NCBI GenBank assembly: GCA_003344405.1
Contig: NOWV01000211.1
Location: 1-64,000, forward strand
Source of the DNA: Trichoplax sp. H2
Lineage: Eukaryota > Placozoa > Uniplacotomia > Trichoplacea
Direction of reading: 5' to 3'
Length of the DNA stretch: 64,000 bases
Shown here one piece after another: positions 13,301 to 27,500 of the stretch; the first letter of the stretch is position 1; the number at the start of each line of letters is the position of its first letter. A model generated the notes under the pieces. It ran no database searches and was not told the DNA's origin. It saw nothing but the letters and a program-made list of their open reading frames with translations. A program made the position numbers and the translations under genes.

Positions 13301-16300
13301 AGATAATGTTAAAACTAATTCTTACAGAGAATTTTAATACAATAGTATACGGTCTTATTACGCCAGATCAGATATCTCATTTAATGCTTGCAGCAGTGAA
13401 ATGCAAAAAAAACGTCATATTCATACTATATTATAATGTGACCTATTCACATTAAAAATTTCGTACTTGCCGTAAACGATCAAATCTAAATTCGATTAAA
13501 ATAAAGAAAGTAGTACTATTGATGATTAGTAAGTGATAAATATAATCTTAATGTAAGCCGATTTTTAAAGTTATAAAGAATAAAAAGCCATCTATACTTG
13601 ATTGGTAGGAGCATGATTGGACAGAATTTTTTCTAAATTCGGAAAGTTCGGAGACAAATAAATCATGTATTAATATTCAAGAATGGAAACGTAGAACGAG
13701 CGTGTGGGAGTTATTCCATAGCGAATGTGTTTATTTAATTGACCATCTACTAATTTTAAAAGATGTAAGAACTCAATTTTTAAATCTCCTTTGATCAGAT
13801 GTACCAAATTTATGACATTTTAGAAGTTGCAAGTAATTCAAGATTTAAAAATTCTTGATTATCATCTTTAAATATTTAGATTTTTCTGATGCCTTTACGA
13901 TTACTGCAAGAATATGGCTTTCTTACAGAAATTGATGGCTTTAAACTATTTGGAAATATCGAGGAATTATGCGCGGTAGGCTTTACAAGCTGGATCATAT
14001 TACATACAGTACTATCTTAACTCTTCGTCTTTTCTGCTTTATAAAGTTTCGAAACAGATTGAATGCTATCGACCCAAAGCATTCATAATAGCATGAACCA
14101 GCTAGATATTATGTTACACTCAATTTCTGGATATAGCGTTTTAATATAGGCGTATATATGCAAGTACTGGACCAATTATGTTATTATCATTATTATACTG
14201 CTGGTAAAGCTAATAATTATCTTAAATGTAATTACTTCTATATCATCTCGCTTTTTTTGGGACTTACTTTCGTGCTTATTCGTATTCATGACGTAAAGGC
14301 AAAATTGCCTTTTATTAATTATTTCATTTTGCAAGTATCTTATTTCTCATCATTTCTTAAAGCTAATCTCCGTATTGATTTATTTCTGTATTCATTTTCT
14401 TAATACCCGTACTTTGATAATTATTATTTTAAGTAGAGCATCAGTAATATACTTAAGTAAGTAAATGTTGCGCCAAAATATTACCTTTCAGTCAGGCTTA
14501 CATTGGCAAGGAGTTCTCTTGATTGCCTTTTGTAAATTCTTCTCGCTATAGCTCAGCTCTAAATTTTGCACCGATTTGCTTCTCGTATTCCAATCTGCTC
14601 AAGAAGACAACTTGTGTAGTACCGCTGCAGTTGTCGACACCTTTACAGATGTATGTAAAGCCAGTTCTATTTTTATAGTTATTAACTAATAGAATACAAT
14701 TCTAATTTATAAATTACGTGGTATTAAATTTCAATCCTGTCTGCAACATACACCTCGCAACTAGTTTGGTTGGAAGTTTCATCCTAAATATTTGACCTAT
14801 TGCTTAAATTACAAGAAAGCAATCAATTATTTTAAATCGATAAAGGATTCTGACGTCTTTCAAGAATACCTAAAGGTAAAATGTTATTAAAATTTGAAGT
14901 GCGTTGACTACATGTACTTCGAATTTGGTTAAAATGTGAGCAAAACATTAATTTCTTCATTGCAAGATTGCTTCTTTTCAAATTTCAGCATTGTCAACAA
15001 AACACTTCATGCCGTAAATTGAAACTGACAGATTTACTTATTGCACCAATTCAGAGGTTAACCAAATATCCGTTGATTCTAAAGGTGAAAATCTAATATT
15101 GACTATAACCTACTCCCAATATAATAATTGTGGTGGAAGTGTCTTTTCGAAATAAAACAAGAATCCCAGTTTCTAGTAAACTTCATTTTATTGCAGAAAT
15201 TAGATTTATCTAATAACTAATAAGGAATATCGAGCTGCAATCAGACTATCTAAATTATTACAGAAAAATTCAGGATTTGTGTACATTACTTACAAAATGA
15301 TATTTTCGCAACACAATTCTGTCTTACCAATTACCTCACAGTGTCATCTCTACAATTTCTATCTTACGATCTATTTATAATTTGCACTTCGGAATAAAAG
15401 TATCACAATATAAATCTCATAGTATTCCCATGCTTAGCGCTACCTATTTTCTCGCGAATTCTTAATATAAAAATCTCAATAGAATTGCAGCAATACGTGC
15501 TGTGATTATCTTCTGCAAATAGAAAATTGCGTGAACTTATATTCTAATTCAATTTATCTATTTTCATATAGGTTTATAATTATAAACTTAAGCTAATAGA
15601 GGACTGCACTACAATGATATACGTATCGGCTACTTACTATCGACATTTAATAACTATGTTATTATAATAGGAAATTATTCACTACAGTCAAGAAGACGAC
15701 AATGGTTGCAAAGCTCTATCATCAGCTATAACTGCAGTCCAGGTTTCATTAGGTACAGTAAGGAACTAGTAATTATATACGTGTATACTTAAGATGGCTA
15801 GAATTGTTCCATAAATTATATTCACGTTATAGTATTTAGTTGATCATTTGTACATATTTTGCAAATAGGTTATTAACAGTAACAATTGCATTATAGATCA
15901 TTTTATTAACTATGTATCGCTTTGTATCACAGTGGAATTAGAGGAGAAAGTTCAAAAAAACCTACGAATAGAATTAATGGAAGAGTTAGAAAATCAAATT
16001 TTTTGGCCTAAGTGGGAAGAATTTACTCCAAAGGCATTCATTCCAGAGGTATTTGTGCTTTCGAGATTATGAAATTAACATCAATAGCGGAATTAATAAT
16101 ATATATGTTAATTTATGTTGTAATTGAACAATTTCTTACACTCGTCTGAAGTAATCCATTCTTGATATTCATTTCTCTGCCCTTTGCGATTAAGAATTTA
16201 AAGCAAACCATTTCTAGGCAACCATGTGAAAATTTTTGTAGAAATGAAAGTAATCGATTCCTTTATCATGGACCAACCATTTTAATTGGTAAAGCACACT

Positions 16301-19300
16301 ATAACTAGTCGAGCTTTTGAATATTTATGATCACTCTATCATATAGAAGTTATTATGACTAAAATTAATGGTTTTAAACGAATATCTTCAGTGGTTTTAA
16401 TATAAATAAAGACATCATTGTATTTCTTTTTCTACTGGAAAGTTACTTTATTAACCAAAATTTACACCTTTTTTCACTCATCTTCTATAGTAATACGGTA
16501 TTCTTATACCAACAAATAGAAAAAATGTCGATTATTATCGATTTCAAAGTTCATATAGTACTATTGTGTAATAATCTAAAACTATAAATGCAATCAAGAT
16601 TTCTAGAGTGTTAGCATCATCAATACTCGTGGTGCAGCATTGAGCGCCTTTTCATAGAATGTGTTCTTTTGCCATATAGATAGTTCCCGCTCTTATGAAA
16701 GCCACTTATTTCTTTTCGAGCATTTGATCATGATTGCGAAAATACAGCGAAAGTCATCGTCAAAGAAGGTAAGTAAAAATTTTTGACTTACTCAATTTTA
16801 AATTAGTATGTACTTAAAGATTTTACTGAGGTACGGATGACAAGGAACTTTTATTTGCTGCCTTATCCCATCATCCTACACCGTATAGGCTACTGCCTAT
16901 GATAATAAATAAGTACAGTAGCAATATGCGATTTTGTTGCTTTCATTTTATTTATGCGCTTTTCAGTCAGTTTAAGTACAATATCAAGTTCGAACAAATT
17001 GACGTTCTATCAAGCATTTTATAAATATCATAACAAGAAGGATTTTAATTTCTTGTTAAACCAATTTTTATTTTCATAAATTGGATTGTCTACCAAATTA
17101 TTAAGGATTATCTACATTTAGTGCTAAAGCTCTCTATCTATCTGGCTATTCATTAAAACAGGATCTATGTTTCATACACGAATATGATACGTAACATGTC
17201 ATTGCGTAATAGCCAAACTCGACAAAAGCCTTAGCGTAGACACATACTGGTCGAATTCTTGCTTGTCATACTTAATGTACCGATACTTGTTTATTAAGCA
17301 GAATAATTAAGTTATAATGCACAACTGTCACGTAGCCTATATGGTACATTACGTCGATAAATTACTGTAGTCTATAAATATGTCTACGGCAGAGGTATTT
17401 GGAAGCCCATAATCGCTTTTATATTTGCAATTAATATTTGGTGCGATACAGTGCGAAGCATATTAAGAGTTGAAATGAATATAAAAGCCAGTCCAATGCT
17501 ACTTATCATATTCATGGCAAGTTGCACTAAACAGGAAAGACCACCTTATTACTTATTATTGAAAATAATTAAAAGACATCAATTCAAAAGTCACAACTAG
17601 GGCTATTCTTGAACAATTGCTACGCTTTACTTCATGAAAAGACTCCTTTTCTATGACTAAATTGCTTCCAAAACCGCTTCTTTATATTTTTACGGTTCCT
17701 AATTTGGAGATTATAACACAAGTAAGCATACGTGCCAACAATTTCTCCTCCATTATCCTACTTTTTCTATTTTCTTGTCGAAAACAATGCTTCGAAATCA
17801 TAGAATTAATTAAGCATGTAATTCTATCTACATTATCAAGCTATGCTCATAATATTATTACGAATTCTAGCAATAACAAGAGACATTATCTTGTGATAAA
17901 GTGTCTCAAAATCAGAAATGATCAAAATTCGATCATTTATAATTTTTTTTATGATATAAACTACTTCTTGTATCAAGGACAAGATTAACTAATATTTCGT
18001 CCTATAACTTTCGATAAATTTAGCATTAAATTATTCGCATCATCTCTGGTGTTTAACCACTTAAGTAAGACTACTAAGACACTCCTAACTATTGCTACAA
18101 TATCTACCCTAAGTATTTCACACAGTTATGCGCTAAATGTAACCCTAAGTTTTCCTGTTTATCTGCGATCTCGCATATACAGTATCAATCATATTATGTT
18201 ACATATCAATTAGCGACTTCCTACAATCTATTAAGTTATTTTGGGGCTGCACTACGCATCCAAGACATATGGAATTGCTAAGTATACAAATGCCCAATGA
18301 AGATATGTAGAGCCTTTACTTGCATATATTTTTTAATAGCTCAATTTTAAGATTTATGCTCTACAATGTTAATAGCACTGTAACAAACTTTCACTAATTT
18401 GATGACCCCTGCGTAAAATCAAGTTCTGATGACGTTAGCAATGAAAATTAGATCATTCTTCTGTAAAGCTGAAATGCCAAGTCGCTATAAAAGATGTACC
18501 ATATGGCATTTCTTTAGAAAATCAATCCAGTTATGAATTTCGGTCTATTTTTTAATTGTTGAATTATAAGATTCATGCCCTACAATACTAGCAGTACTTT
18601 AATTAATTTTTGCCAATTTGAATGACTACTGCATACAATTGAATTCTGTTGACGTTAGCAAATTAGATCGCTTTACTGTAAAGCTGGAATGTCAAGTCAT
18701 TATAGCAAATGCGTCATATTTCTAGAAAATTAATCGCATCATTAGTTTTAATGACAATTTTAACAGCTGAATTATAAGACTTACACTTTACAACACTAAC
18801 AGTACTGTAGTAAACTTTGGTTGACTTTAATGACAGCTGCATCAAATCGAATTTCGTTGACGTTATCAACCTTGATCATACTTCCTGTAACTTAATAAGC
18901 TGAAATACCTAATAGCTATAAAAAAATACGTCATATGGCATTTCTTTAGAAAATCAAACCTGTCATTATTTTGAAGTACATTTTTATTTGCTAAATTATA
19001 AGATTGACGCTATGCAACACTAATAGTGCTGTAGTAAAATTTCGCCGATGTTGATGGCCGCTACTTGAAATTGATTCAGTTGATGTTAGTAAGTTAGATC
19101 GTTCTTTCTGTAAAGCTGAAATATCCTGCCGTTATACAATATACCTTATATGGAATTTCTTTAGAATATCAATTGTGTCATGGCTATATTTCAAGCCCTT
19201 TTCTAGTTGCTAAATTAGAAGGTTTATACTCTACAATACCAACAATGCTGTAACAACCTTTGACTGATTTTGATGACCGCTTCATCAAATCGAGTTCCGT

Positions 19301-22300
19301 TGACGTTATTAAATTCGATCGTTGTCATGGTTTCAGCTCATTACAGCAGCTATACGTAAAGAAATAAAGTGATAGGTATACATAACAACGTTTGATCTGT
19401 AAAGTTAAAATGTCAATTATTATAAAAGGTGTGTCATTTCGTTCAAAAATCCATTCCACTATTTATTTCAAGCGCATTTTAATAACAAACTTATAGGATT
19501 GATGTTCTACAATACTAACAGCGCTGCAATAAATTTTCACTGATTTTGATGACGATTGTATACGATCAAATGCTGTTGACGTTATCAAAATTAGATCGCT
19601 CTTTGCACAAATCGGAAATATCCCGTTGTTATAAAAGATGCTCTATATGGAATTTCTATTAAAAGTCAATCCTGTTATTATTTTAAGCCTATTTTTTAAT
19701 TGCTAAATTAGAGAATTTGTGCTCTACAGTGCTGTATACCTAGTACTGCAACAAATTTTGCTGATTTCGATAACTGCTTTATCAAATTGATTTCCGTTGA
19801 CATTATCAACTTCGATCGTTGTTATGGTTTTCAGCTCATTACAGTAGTGACGGTATGTGTTAGGAAATGCAGTGATAAGCTTAAGAAATTATACACCACG
19901 ATCGCTCGTTCTTTCATCGTTGAAATATCCACTTGATATAGAAGATGGATCCTGTGATATTTCTTTGGAAAATCAATTTCGCTATTATTTTAAGCTCATT
20001 TTTAGCTACTAATTTGTAAGATTTCAGCTCTACAAGACTAAAAGTACTGTAGCAAACTTTGGTCGATTTTGATGATTGCAGCTGTATACGATCAAATCCT
20101 GTTGACATTGTCCAAATTGAATTGTTCGTTCTATCAATAAGAAATGTCCTGTCGTTGTAAAAGATGCATTATCTGCAATTTCTTTAGAAAGTCAATCCCG
20201 TTATTATTTAAAGCGCTTTTTTCATTGCTAAATTAGAGGATTTATGTTTAGCAATGCGAACAGTATTGCAACAAGTTTTCGCTGATTTCGATGACACTTT
20301 CACCAAATGGAGGTCCGTTGACGTTATCAAATTGGATTGTTGTCATGGTTGATTTCATTACAGCCGTCATATGTTAGGAAATACTGTACAGAGATAGGCT
20401 TAAGATCCCACATTACACGACCATCATTAGTCCTATAAAGTTGAAATATACGCTAGTTCATACGTGGATCCTACGCCATTTCTTTGAAAATCAATTTCTC
20501 TATTATTTTAAGCGCATTTGGATTGGCAAAGTTAGAAGATTTCTGCTCGACAATACTACCAGCATTGCAGCAAACTTGGTCTGATTTCAATGACCTCTTA
20601 ACCCAATCGAGTTCCGTTAACGTTATCAAATTTGGATCGTTGTCATGGTTTCAGGCTATCACCGCAATGATACGTTAGGAAATACAGAGATAGACTTGAG
20701 CTCTTCTACATGATAATCATTCGTTCTGTAAAGTTGAAATGGACACTCGTTTCTCTGGCATTTCTTTGCAAAATCAATCCCCCCCTATTATTTTACGCTC
20801 ATTTTTATGGACTACCTTAGAAGATTTCTGCTCGACCATGCTAACAGCGTTATCCCAATGAGATCTTTCGCTCTGTATAGCAGAAATGTCCTGTCATTGT
20901 AAACGATGTGTCATAGGATATTTCTTGGCAAGGTCAATCCCCTTATTATGGCTTTGTACAATTGCTGTTGATTGATCTCTTCAGTGATAGCTTGAAAGAA
21001 TTGAATTGGTGTTGCGGTTAGCATTGGCATCACTCTTCAATAACGCTGAAACATATTGCTAAGGCTGAACAATGGAACTGATAAAGCTCAGTAATCTATG
21101 TTATATATAGCCAGCCATGCTTTACTTTAATAGGGAGATGTTTTAGTTTAAAATGACAAATTGCAATCTGACTGCCTTGTGTTAGTCGTCGGATTTCGAT
21201 ATCGTCAAACACGGCCATACTGTACTTTAATTAAGAAGATGTATTAGGTCAATGATTCTATAAAAAGACAAATTGCAATCTGACTGTCATGCGTTAGTCG
21301 TTGGATTTCGATATCGTCAAATATGGCCATACTGTACTTTAATAGGGAGATGTTTTAGGTCAATGATTCTATAAAAGACATAGTCGTCGGATCTCGATAT
21401 CGTCAAGCATGGCCATACTTTACTTTAATTCAGGAGACATATTAGGTCAATGATTCTATAAAATGGCAAATTGCAATTTGACTGTCTTCTGTTAGTCGTC
21501 GGATCTCGATATCGTCAAACATGGCCATACTTTACTTTAATTAAGGCGATGTGTTAGGTCTATGATTGTATAAAAAACCAAATTGCAATCTGACACTGTC
21601 TTGCGTTAGTTCGTCGGATCTGGATGTCCTCAACGATAGCCGTACTTTAAGGTAACATTATAGGTAAATGATTCTATAAAAGGACAAATTGCAAGCTGCC
21701 ACTGTCTTATGTTACTGGAGTCATTGGATCTCAATGTCCTCAAAGAGAGCTATACTTAAAGGAGACATTTTAGGTCTAAATTAACCGCCTGGTGTTACAA
21801 AATAATACAGTTGTTGTAGACATAGTATCGATAAGATCTATCATATTGAATACGCCTGTTTATTCAGTATATTTCCGCAGTTGTTCTGTAATGATGACGA
21901 TTAAGACCTAGATAGCATATCTAAGAAAATAAGTTGTTATCTTATTATGAATAAGATAAGATTGTCGTCAACATTTATGGTATGTCCGTTATTGCACATT
22001 ACTGGTAATTGTCTCTTATATATTACGGCTCCTAACGCATAATAAAGTTAGTTCGGTACTTAAGCTCTATTGGACTCGTGATTGTTCAGCACTCAAGCCC
22101 TACTGGACTATTAAATTATTGTTACGATAAACTAGAAAGTGTAACACCTGGCTAATAGGCACTATTGAGACTAATAATTACCTTTAAATACTGTAGAAAT
22201 GTATGCAGTCTCGAAACCCGATATATTTTATAATAATGTTAGTTCTTATACGAATTACTCTCAATCCCTAGCGAAATCCGGCTCAGAAATATAATTGATA

Positions 22301-24502
22301 CAATTAACCATGATATTATCTTGTTACTAACAAGGTGATAGAAATCAAGCCTTAACAGATTAGACGCGTACGTAGTGATACTGCTACCATTGCAATGACA
22401 TTAACGCAATATCCTGCCTACCTATTCTATTTCAAGGTTACATTGTTTGGAAAAAATGACCAAGATTATTTATAGTAGTTGTTATAGTCACTTTTTGTAT
22501 CGTAGAAATCTCTATCCACGCCAGTTGAGCACAGACACCGATCTTCACCAAGATCAAAATTCTAACTTACTTCGATTCACCAGCAGCCATAGCATATCTA
22601 TAGAATATGCATACATGGACGTAAATACTGATAATCTATATCAGTTGTCGTGTCTTCTTATATCTAAATTTGTATAACTTTCAATTCAACCCTAAAATAC
22701 CGAAGAGCACGCAAAAATAGAAAATATCAGATTTACTATGATCAGAATATGATTTGAACTTTGTGCTCTCTTATAAATTACGTAACTAACTAATGACTAA
22801 TAATCTACTGTACATATATATACCCTAATTCGTCGCCATACGATTAGCATGATATTAGTATACTTATTATGATTCAATTTGCTTTGTAATTTTGTTTCGA
22901 CGACGCAGAATGTTGACCACGGTGTCCATAAAGTGTTACAAGCTAGCACTTTTTGGTAGTAAAGAAAAATTGTAGATGATACAGATTTGAATTTATCATT
23001 ACTCACGGGTTTAAAAAAACTTAAAAATTAATTAAAAGATATTTAATTCGTTTAAAGCTCACATTATTACACACTAGAAATTGTTATGCCTACTAAGCTG
23101 AGCTAGTTGGCTTCATAAAATAATTAGCTTAGTGAACTTGACTTAACATGTCCGCTAAATTACTAAAATCTCACTGTTTAATCTGCTACATGTACTGATA
23201 TTCGCCTTACTTTATAAGCTAATTTGGGGACTAAATTGCTCTTAAAAGCTGCTGTAGGCAGTTTAAATGACAATAATAGTGATTTTGTTTTGTTTCTTAT
23301 ACTAGCGAATAGATCACTGTATGCATAGTTTTTGAGTCTTCTTTTAAAACTTCTTGCGAACGTGTTTATGCATTTTTGTAATGGGTATTATATTATAACT
23401 CTTCATTTTAATTTTTTCGTTTACCTTACATTTAAATTTCTCAGTCATAATTTCTAATTTTAGCAAAAGACTAACGGCGTAGAAGTGGATGGAGATACAA
23501 TTTTAGATAATAATGCTATTTATTGCGTTTATAAACAAGTAAGTACCTAAGTTCCATTACGGCCCGCTTATCTGATAAGATTATACGCGAGATTTTGCTT
23601 CCATATTTTAAATCATTATCTTAAATTGAAGTCATATGGGATTTGGAGGATAAATCTTCTTATGCTGCATCTTCTTATTCTGGCTAATAGAATGAATATT
23701 AGATTTTGATCCATCTTTATCAAGTCTAAATCTTATCTTAACTTTCATTTTATATTCTATAATATATTCTTGGTTATGTTAAATTGTATGAGTTGTAGAA
23801 TTACCGAATTTACTTTACACCTATCCGTGCTAGTAACGGAAAATTGAATAACAACACTAAATCCGTTTCTTATAATATTGTATTGGGCAGTTTGCAAAAT
23901 GACCGACTTCGCATACGGTTACGTTCATATATATAATATATATATGAAGGGCACTTATGAAAGTTTCACATTATTTCAACACCAGTTTTCAATATCAATG
24001 TAAATTAAACTTCGTATGTACTCGAAAAATTATGGTAATTTATTTACAAAAATTAACCGCTAATGATTTATGTAAATAAAGTGTTGCCCTTCGTATGCCC
24101 CATTATAGTATAGGGACTTTATTTATAAAAGTCGCGATCATTTTTTAGCTTTAATTTACTCCGATACCGCCTAAGTATCTTGTTTTCTATATTTACTTGT
24201 TATTTAGCCAATACCGTTAGACGAATTAAGAGTCTATAAAGATGAAGAAAAATTAACTTTAGTCCACACCTCCAAGATTGGTCAAATCATTGGAATCTAT
24301 ACGGTTCAATTTTCTGACGATGTTGCAACGGTAGTTTACAAGCTAAATTATTAATTCACTTTGACTATCACAATTGCTTCAAATTAATATTCAGAGGTGC
24401 TATTAAATATATATATATATATATATATTTACATTTTTGCAGACATTGTGGCTATCAAAGATTGATTCTGCACAAGCCAATTTGCAAGCTTTTGTTTACT
24501 AA
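10362..24502 (+). CDS. DH-PH Rho guanine nucleotide exchange factor, PLEKHG5/6-like (20 exons, 633 aa)
   Basis: Predicted cytoplasmic activator of a Rho-family GTPase. Exons: 10362-10503, 10805-10849, 10972-11063, 11214-11333, 11721-11754, 12090-12164, 13003-13082, 13180-13296, 13609-13764, 13880-13975, 14552-14650, 14765-14875, 14989-15084, 15671-15752, 15933-16048, 16195-16288, 16680-16768, 23464-23538, 24208-24330, 24443-24502. All junctions keep phase. Residues 1-260 are basic, Ser-rich and low in recognisable domains. The DH domain (about 263-480) opens with SVWELFHSECVYLIDHLL and contains the signature LLIAPIQRLTKYPLILK. The PH domain (about 505-628) begins NRFLYHGPTILI, has SHLFLFEHLIMIAK, and ends with the C-terminal helix TLWLSKIDSAQANLQ. 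The PH end (IIGIYTVQF, then W and AQ) resembles PLEKHG5/6, as I recall that family. The protein stops just after PH, so the long C-terminal tail of vertebrate PLEKHG5 is absent. A TAG acceptor at 10345-10347 leaves an upstream exon possible. DH-PH class is sure; subfamily is moderate. Confidence 0.88.
18330..20960. repeat. Intronic satellite array, about 220-bp units with longer variants
   Basis: A GTTGACGTTATCAA-type landmark recurs at about 18431, 18651, 18858, 19082, 19302, 19578, 19799, 20104, 20320 and 20619. Spacing is 207-224 bp at first, then alternates long and short (276, 221, 305, 216, 299). The long units carry an extra block around GGTTTCAGCTCATTACAG. Units share a TCTACAATACTAACAG start and an ATTTCTTTAGAAAATCAAT block, with much divergence. 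Confidence 0.9.
21105..21785. repeat. Second intronic tandem array, about 105-bp units
   Basis: About seven units starting with GGCCATACTGTACTTTAAT-like sequence (near 21112, 21213, 21316, 21410, 21522, 21626, 21748), each followed by AGGTCAATGATTCTATAAAA, GACAAATTGCAATCTGACTG and GTCGTCGGATTTCGATATCG. The last two units are shorter and more diverged. Unrelated to the preceding array. Confidence 0.88.
24405..24429. repeat. (AT)n microsatellite in the last intron of the RhoGEF
   Basis: About eleven AT units just before the final acceptor at 24442. Confidence 0.85.
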
Positions 24503-27500
24503 GTTGAAAATCCAGCCAAAAAATCCTTGTATGAATGAAATATTTCTAATTATCATTATTTAATTAATAACTATTTATAGTATATCGGTGTTTATAATCA
24601 TTAAATTACTAACCTACGACATAAGTGCCTAATAGAGTACGTATTTACCGGCTTTAAATCAGAATATGTAGTCCAATATCAGCAAACTTTTTAATAGGCT
24701 TGAATTCTTACTCACCTTAAATTGATTCTGTAACACGAAATATTGTAATTATGAAAAGTGTAGACATTCCCAGAAGTGTTACCTTTATAGTATTGAAAGG
24801 AAGTTTAGGTAACAAAACGGAGAGGAGAAAATATTGCTCCAAAAACAATAAGATTTTTAATCGGTTTCTCTCAGGATAATGACATAACTTTTCCAGATTG
24901 CAATTAGTCGTTCCTTAAATTGATTCATTACGGTAATTGACATACGTATTATGCCAGCTAATAAAAGGAAATTGAATTCTAGTTACTATCTGAAATTTCT
25001 TCTCCAAACTTTCATGTACCTATCTCATCTAAAAGAACAGCTAGCAGGTTTGTAAATGGAATTTCACCTTGCTCATTATGAGAAACGCAGCCTAATTAGA
25101 GCCATATCCATTTGGATTGTAGAATTATGGAATGAATGAATAGCTATTTCTCAATAATGAAAGTATTAAACTACCATCGCTATATTATTCTTGATTAATA
25201 TGTGAATATGACTATAGACTCAGGCTTTTTGTAGTCTCACTGTCAAATCGCATATGGGATAAGTTAATAAAAACTACCAGCGTAGTGAAAATTCTCCGAA
25301 ACTCTATAGAAGGATTTCAATAAGTAATAAATCTTAAACCAAATTTTTTAATTAAATTTCGTTCATGAAGTTACTGTAATATGTAATCTATGCAACAAAT
25401 TCATGAACAGATAATCGACGGTATTTCATTCTATAACATCGGCAAGACATTTATATATAGTATATATATCTTTAATTGTCTGTAGCTACAAATTAAAAAG
25501 ATTTAGCGTTGAGATAAGCGACAAAGGCAATATAATGAAAATTAAAGTAATATATTCAGAAATAATTATCGTAATATCCTGTTTAAACCCGTGAAACTTA
25601 TAACATGTACAACTATATTAAACCAAAATAAGACTAAATACCAAACAAACTCATGGTCATGACTAATTACTGTCCTAGTTGCACGTAATATTTTAAAATG
25701 GGATCGATTCAAAATTTTAAAATATAAAACAAGTAAAGCGACGCTGCTAATATGCCAAACTCTCTAAAGTAATGAATTTGAATTATACCAAAGTTTATTA
25801 AATTTTATAAAGTTCATTTGGTAGCATATTGGCTTAAGCTAATGTGAAAATAATTAAATCAAAAAATACCGAAAATTTTCTTACCATTGTTATCATGACT
25901 TCCTTTGAAGCTATATTTAAGCCATCGGATATGTCGCTACCAAGTTGAATTCCTTTTGAATTCGTTGCTGATTTTATTTTCTTCATGAAAATTTAATAAA
26001 TAGAATCAAATAGCACCATCAACATTCATTTTAGGCTTATAATCTACTTTCAGTAGAAATGATAAATTTTGGAAGTAATTGCTAACAACCTTTATAATAC
26101 TACTTTATGGAAGCCAGTACGACAGAAGGCTAAAAGTCAATAGGTTATCAATGTGTCCTGACAAAGCTGCTATTATAAAATATCATGACAAGAGCCGCTA
26201 GATATGACATTATCGAAACATTTACCTCGGTTGAGGGGTATTGATAACAGGTCAATCCTTTCTTCAATCTTTCATAAGAAGAATAATAAGGATACTCTTT
26301 AAATTTGCTTCGCTACATGCAAAAACATTATAAACATTTACAAAATTTGAACTGTCAATAACTCATCCCACTTTGAACACATTTCCTAATTTACCACCTA
26401 CCTTACTGAGCGTGCAAATAAGTATATCCCAGATATTTGCTATTTAACAATATTAGAATAAGTAATTAGTCTCTCAGATATCACGATTATTACTGGTGAA
26501 AGCACATAATCGGTAAGATGTAATTTTATTGTTTAAACAAATAGCCCAATACTTGTCAGTTACCCTCGTAAATGTAAAATATATGGCCTTGAATAAGTTG
26601 TCAGAAATGGCTGATTTTCATTTTAACGTTGGTATTATTATTTGTTTTTTGACTAAACAATTTCTCCTTTATTAGCTATGTCCAGATTGTAAAAAATTCT
26701 AAATCGCATACGCACTAGTATTGATATTTTTGTACATTTCCAATCACAACTAAATGACGTGAATTTGCGTCATAAAGTACCGCATCCGTTATTAATTGTG
26801 TTTTTGATCCATCAAAAATTACGATGATTGAAGTATATCAAGAAATGGCACGAATTTGTAAAGTAATAACGTCGCAATGAATGGATTTTAAGGACGTATC
26901 TAATCTATGATTTTAATTCTTGAATTAATATTTGATTATTCGTCAGCAATATTCACCCTTAGCAATCTTGGTGAACGTTTATGCAATTAAACCATTGATT
27001 ACGCAAATATAGACAGTAATACTGTCTTATAAATTTGTAATTGGCATGCAAGAATGAAAAACATCGTAAAATTTCTATTATTTCTTACAATAAAATATAT
27101 GAATTATTGAGCCACTAATAATTAATAGTTCAATATTGTCGAAAGTATACGAACCCTTAATTGCCATTAATATTAATCTTTTCGACGACATTATTCGTTA
27201 ACTTTATTAGACATAAACAACATCTAGTAGTACATTTGCCATAATTTCATAGGTAAAAAATATTACTATCTTTTTCCCTACAAAAGCTGCGATAAAAGAA
27301 AAGTTTCAGTGCTATTACATATACTAATCTTGACAATAAAACGTAAGATAAAATGTTATCACTAATCGTCATGTATGTTAGATAGGCAATTTGCTTCGAG
27401 GATTGTTTCCGGTGCTTACAATGGATAGCTTACATTTAGAACGATTAATCGATGCAACCTTCAACAGACCGTGATGCCATTTAAGATTTAAGAAAGTCAA

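Larger units (their letters stand above)
16769..23463 (+). other. 6.7-kb intron splitting the PH domain of the first RhoGEF
   Basis: Flanked by a GTAAGT donor and a TTTTAG acceptor, both phase 0, joining the middle and end of the PH domain. It holds two tandem arrays (18.4-20.95 kb and 21.1-21.8 kb), an LTR-like fragment near 22.0-22.1 kb and two short unsupported ORFs (17653-17988, 22447-22677). Most other introns of this gene are far shorter. Confidence 0.85.

Noticed and set aside
14158-14403. 81-codon ORF between two DH-domain exons
   Set aside because: Intronic; adding it would break the continuous DH domain between 13975 and 14552.
17653-17988. 111-codon ORF in the large RhoGEF intron
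   Set aside because: AT-driven Ile/Leu/Asn-rich composition, no domain, and it does not fit the phase of the flanking exons as an added exon.
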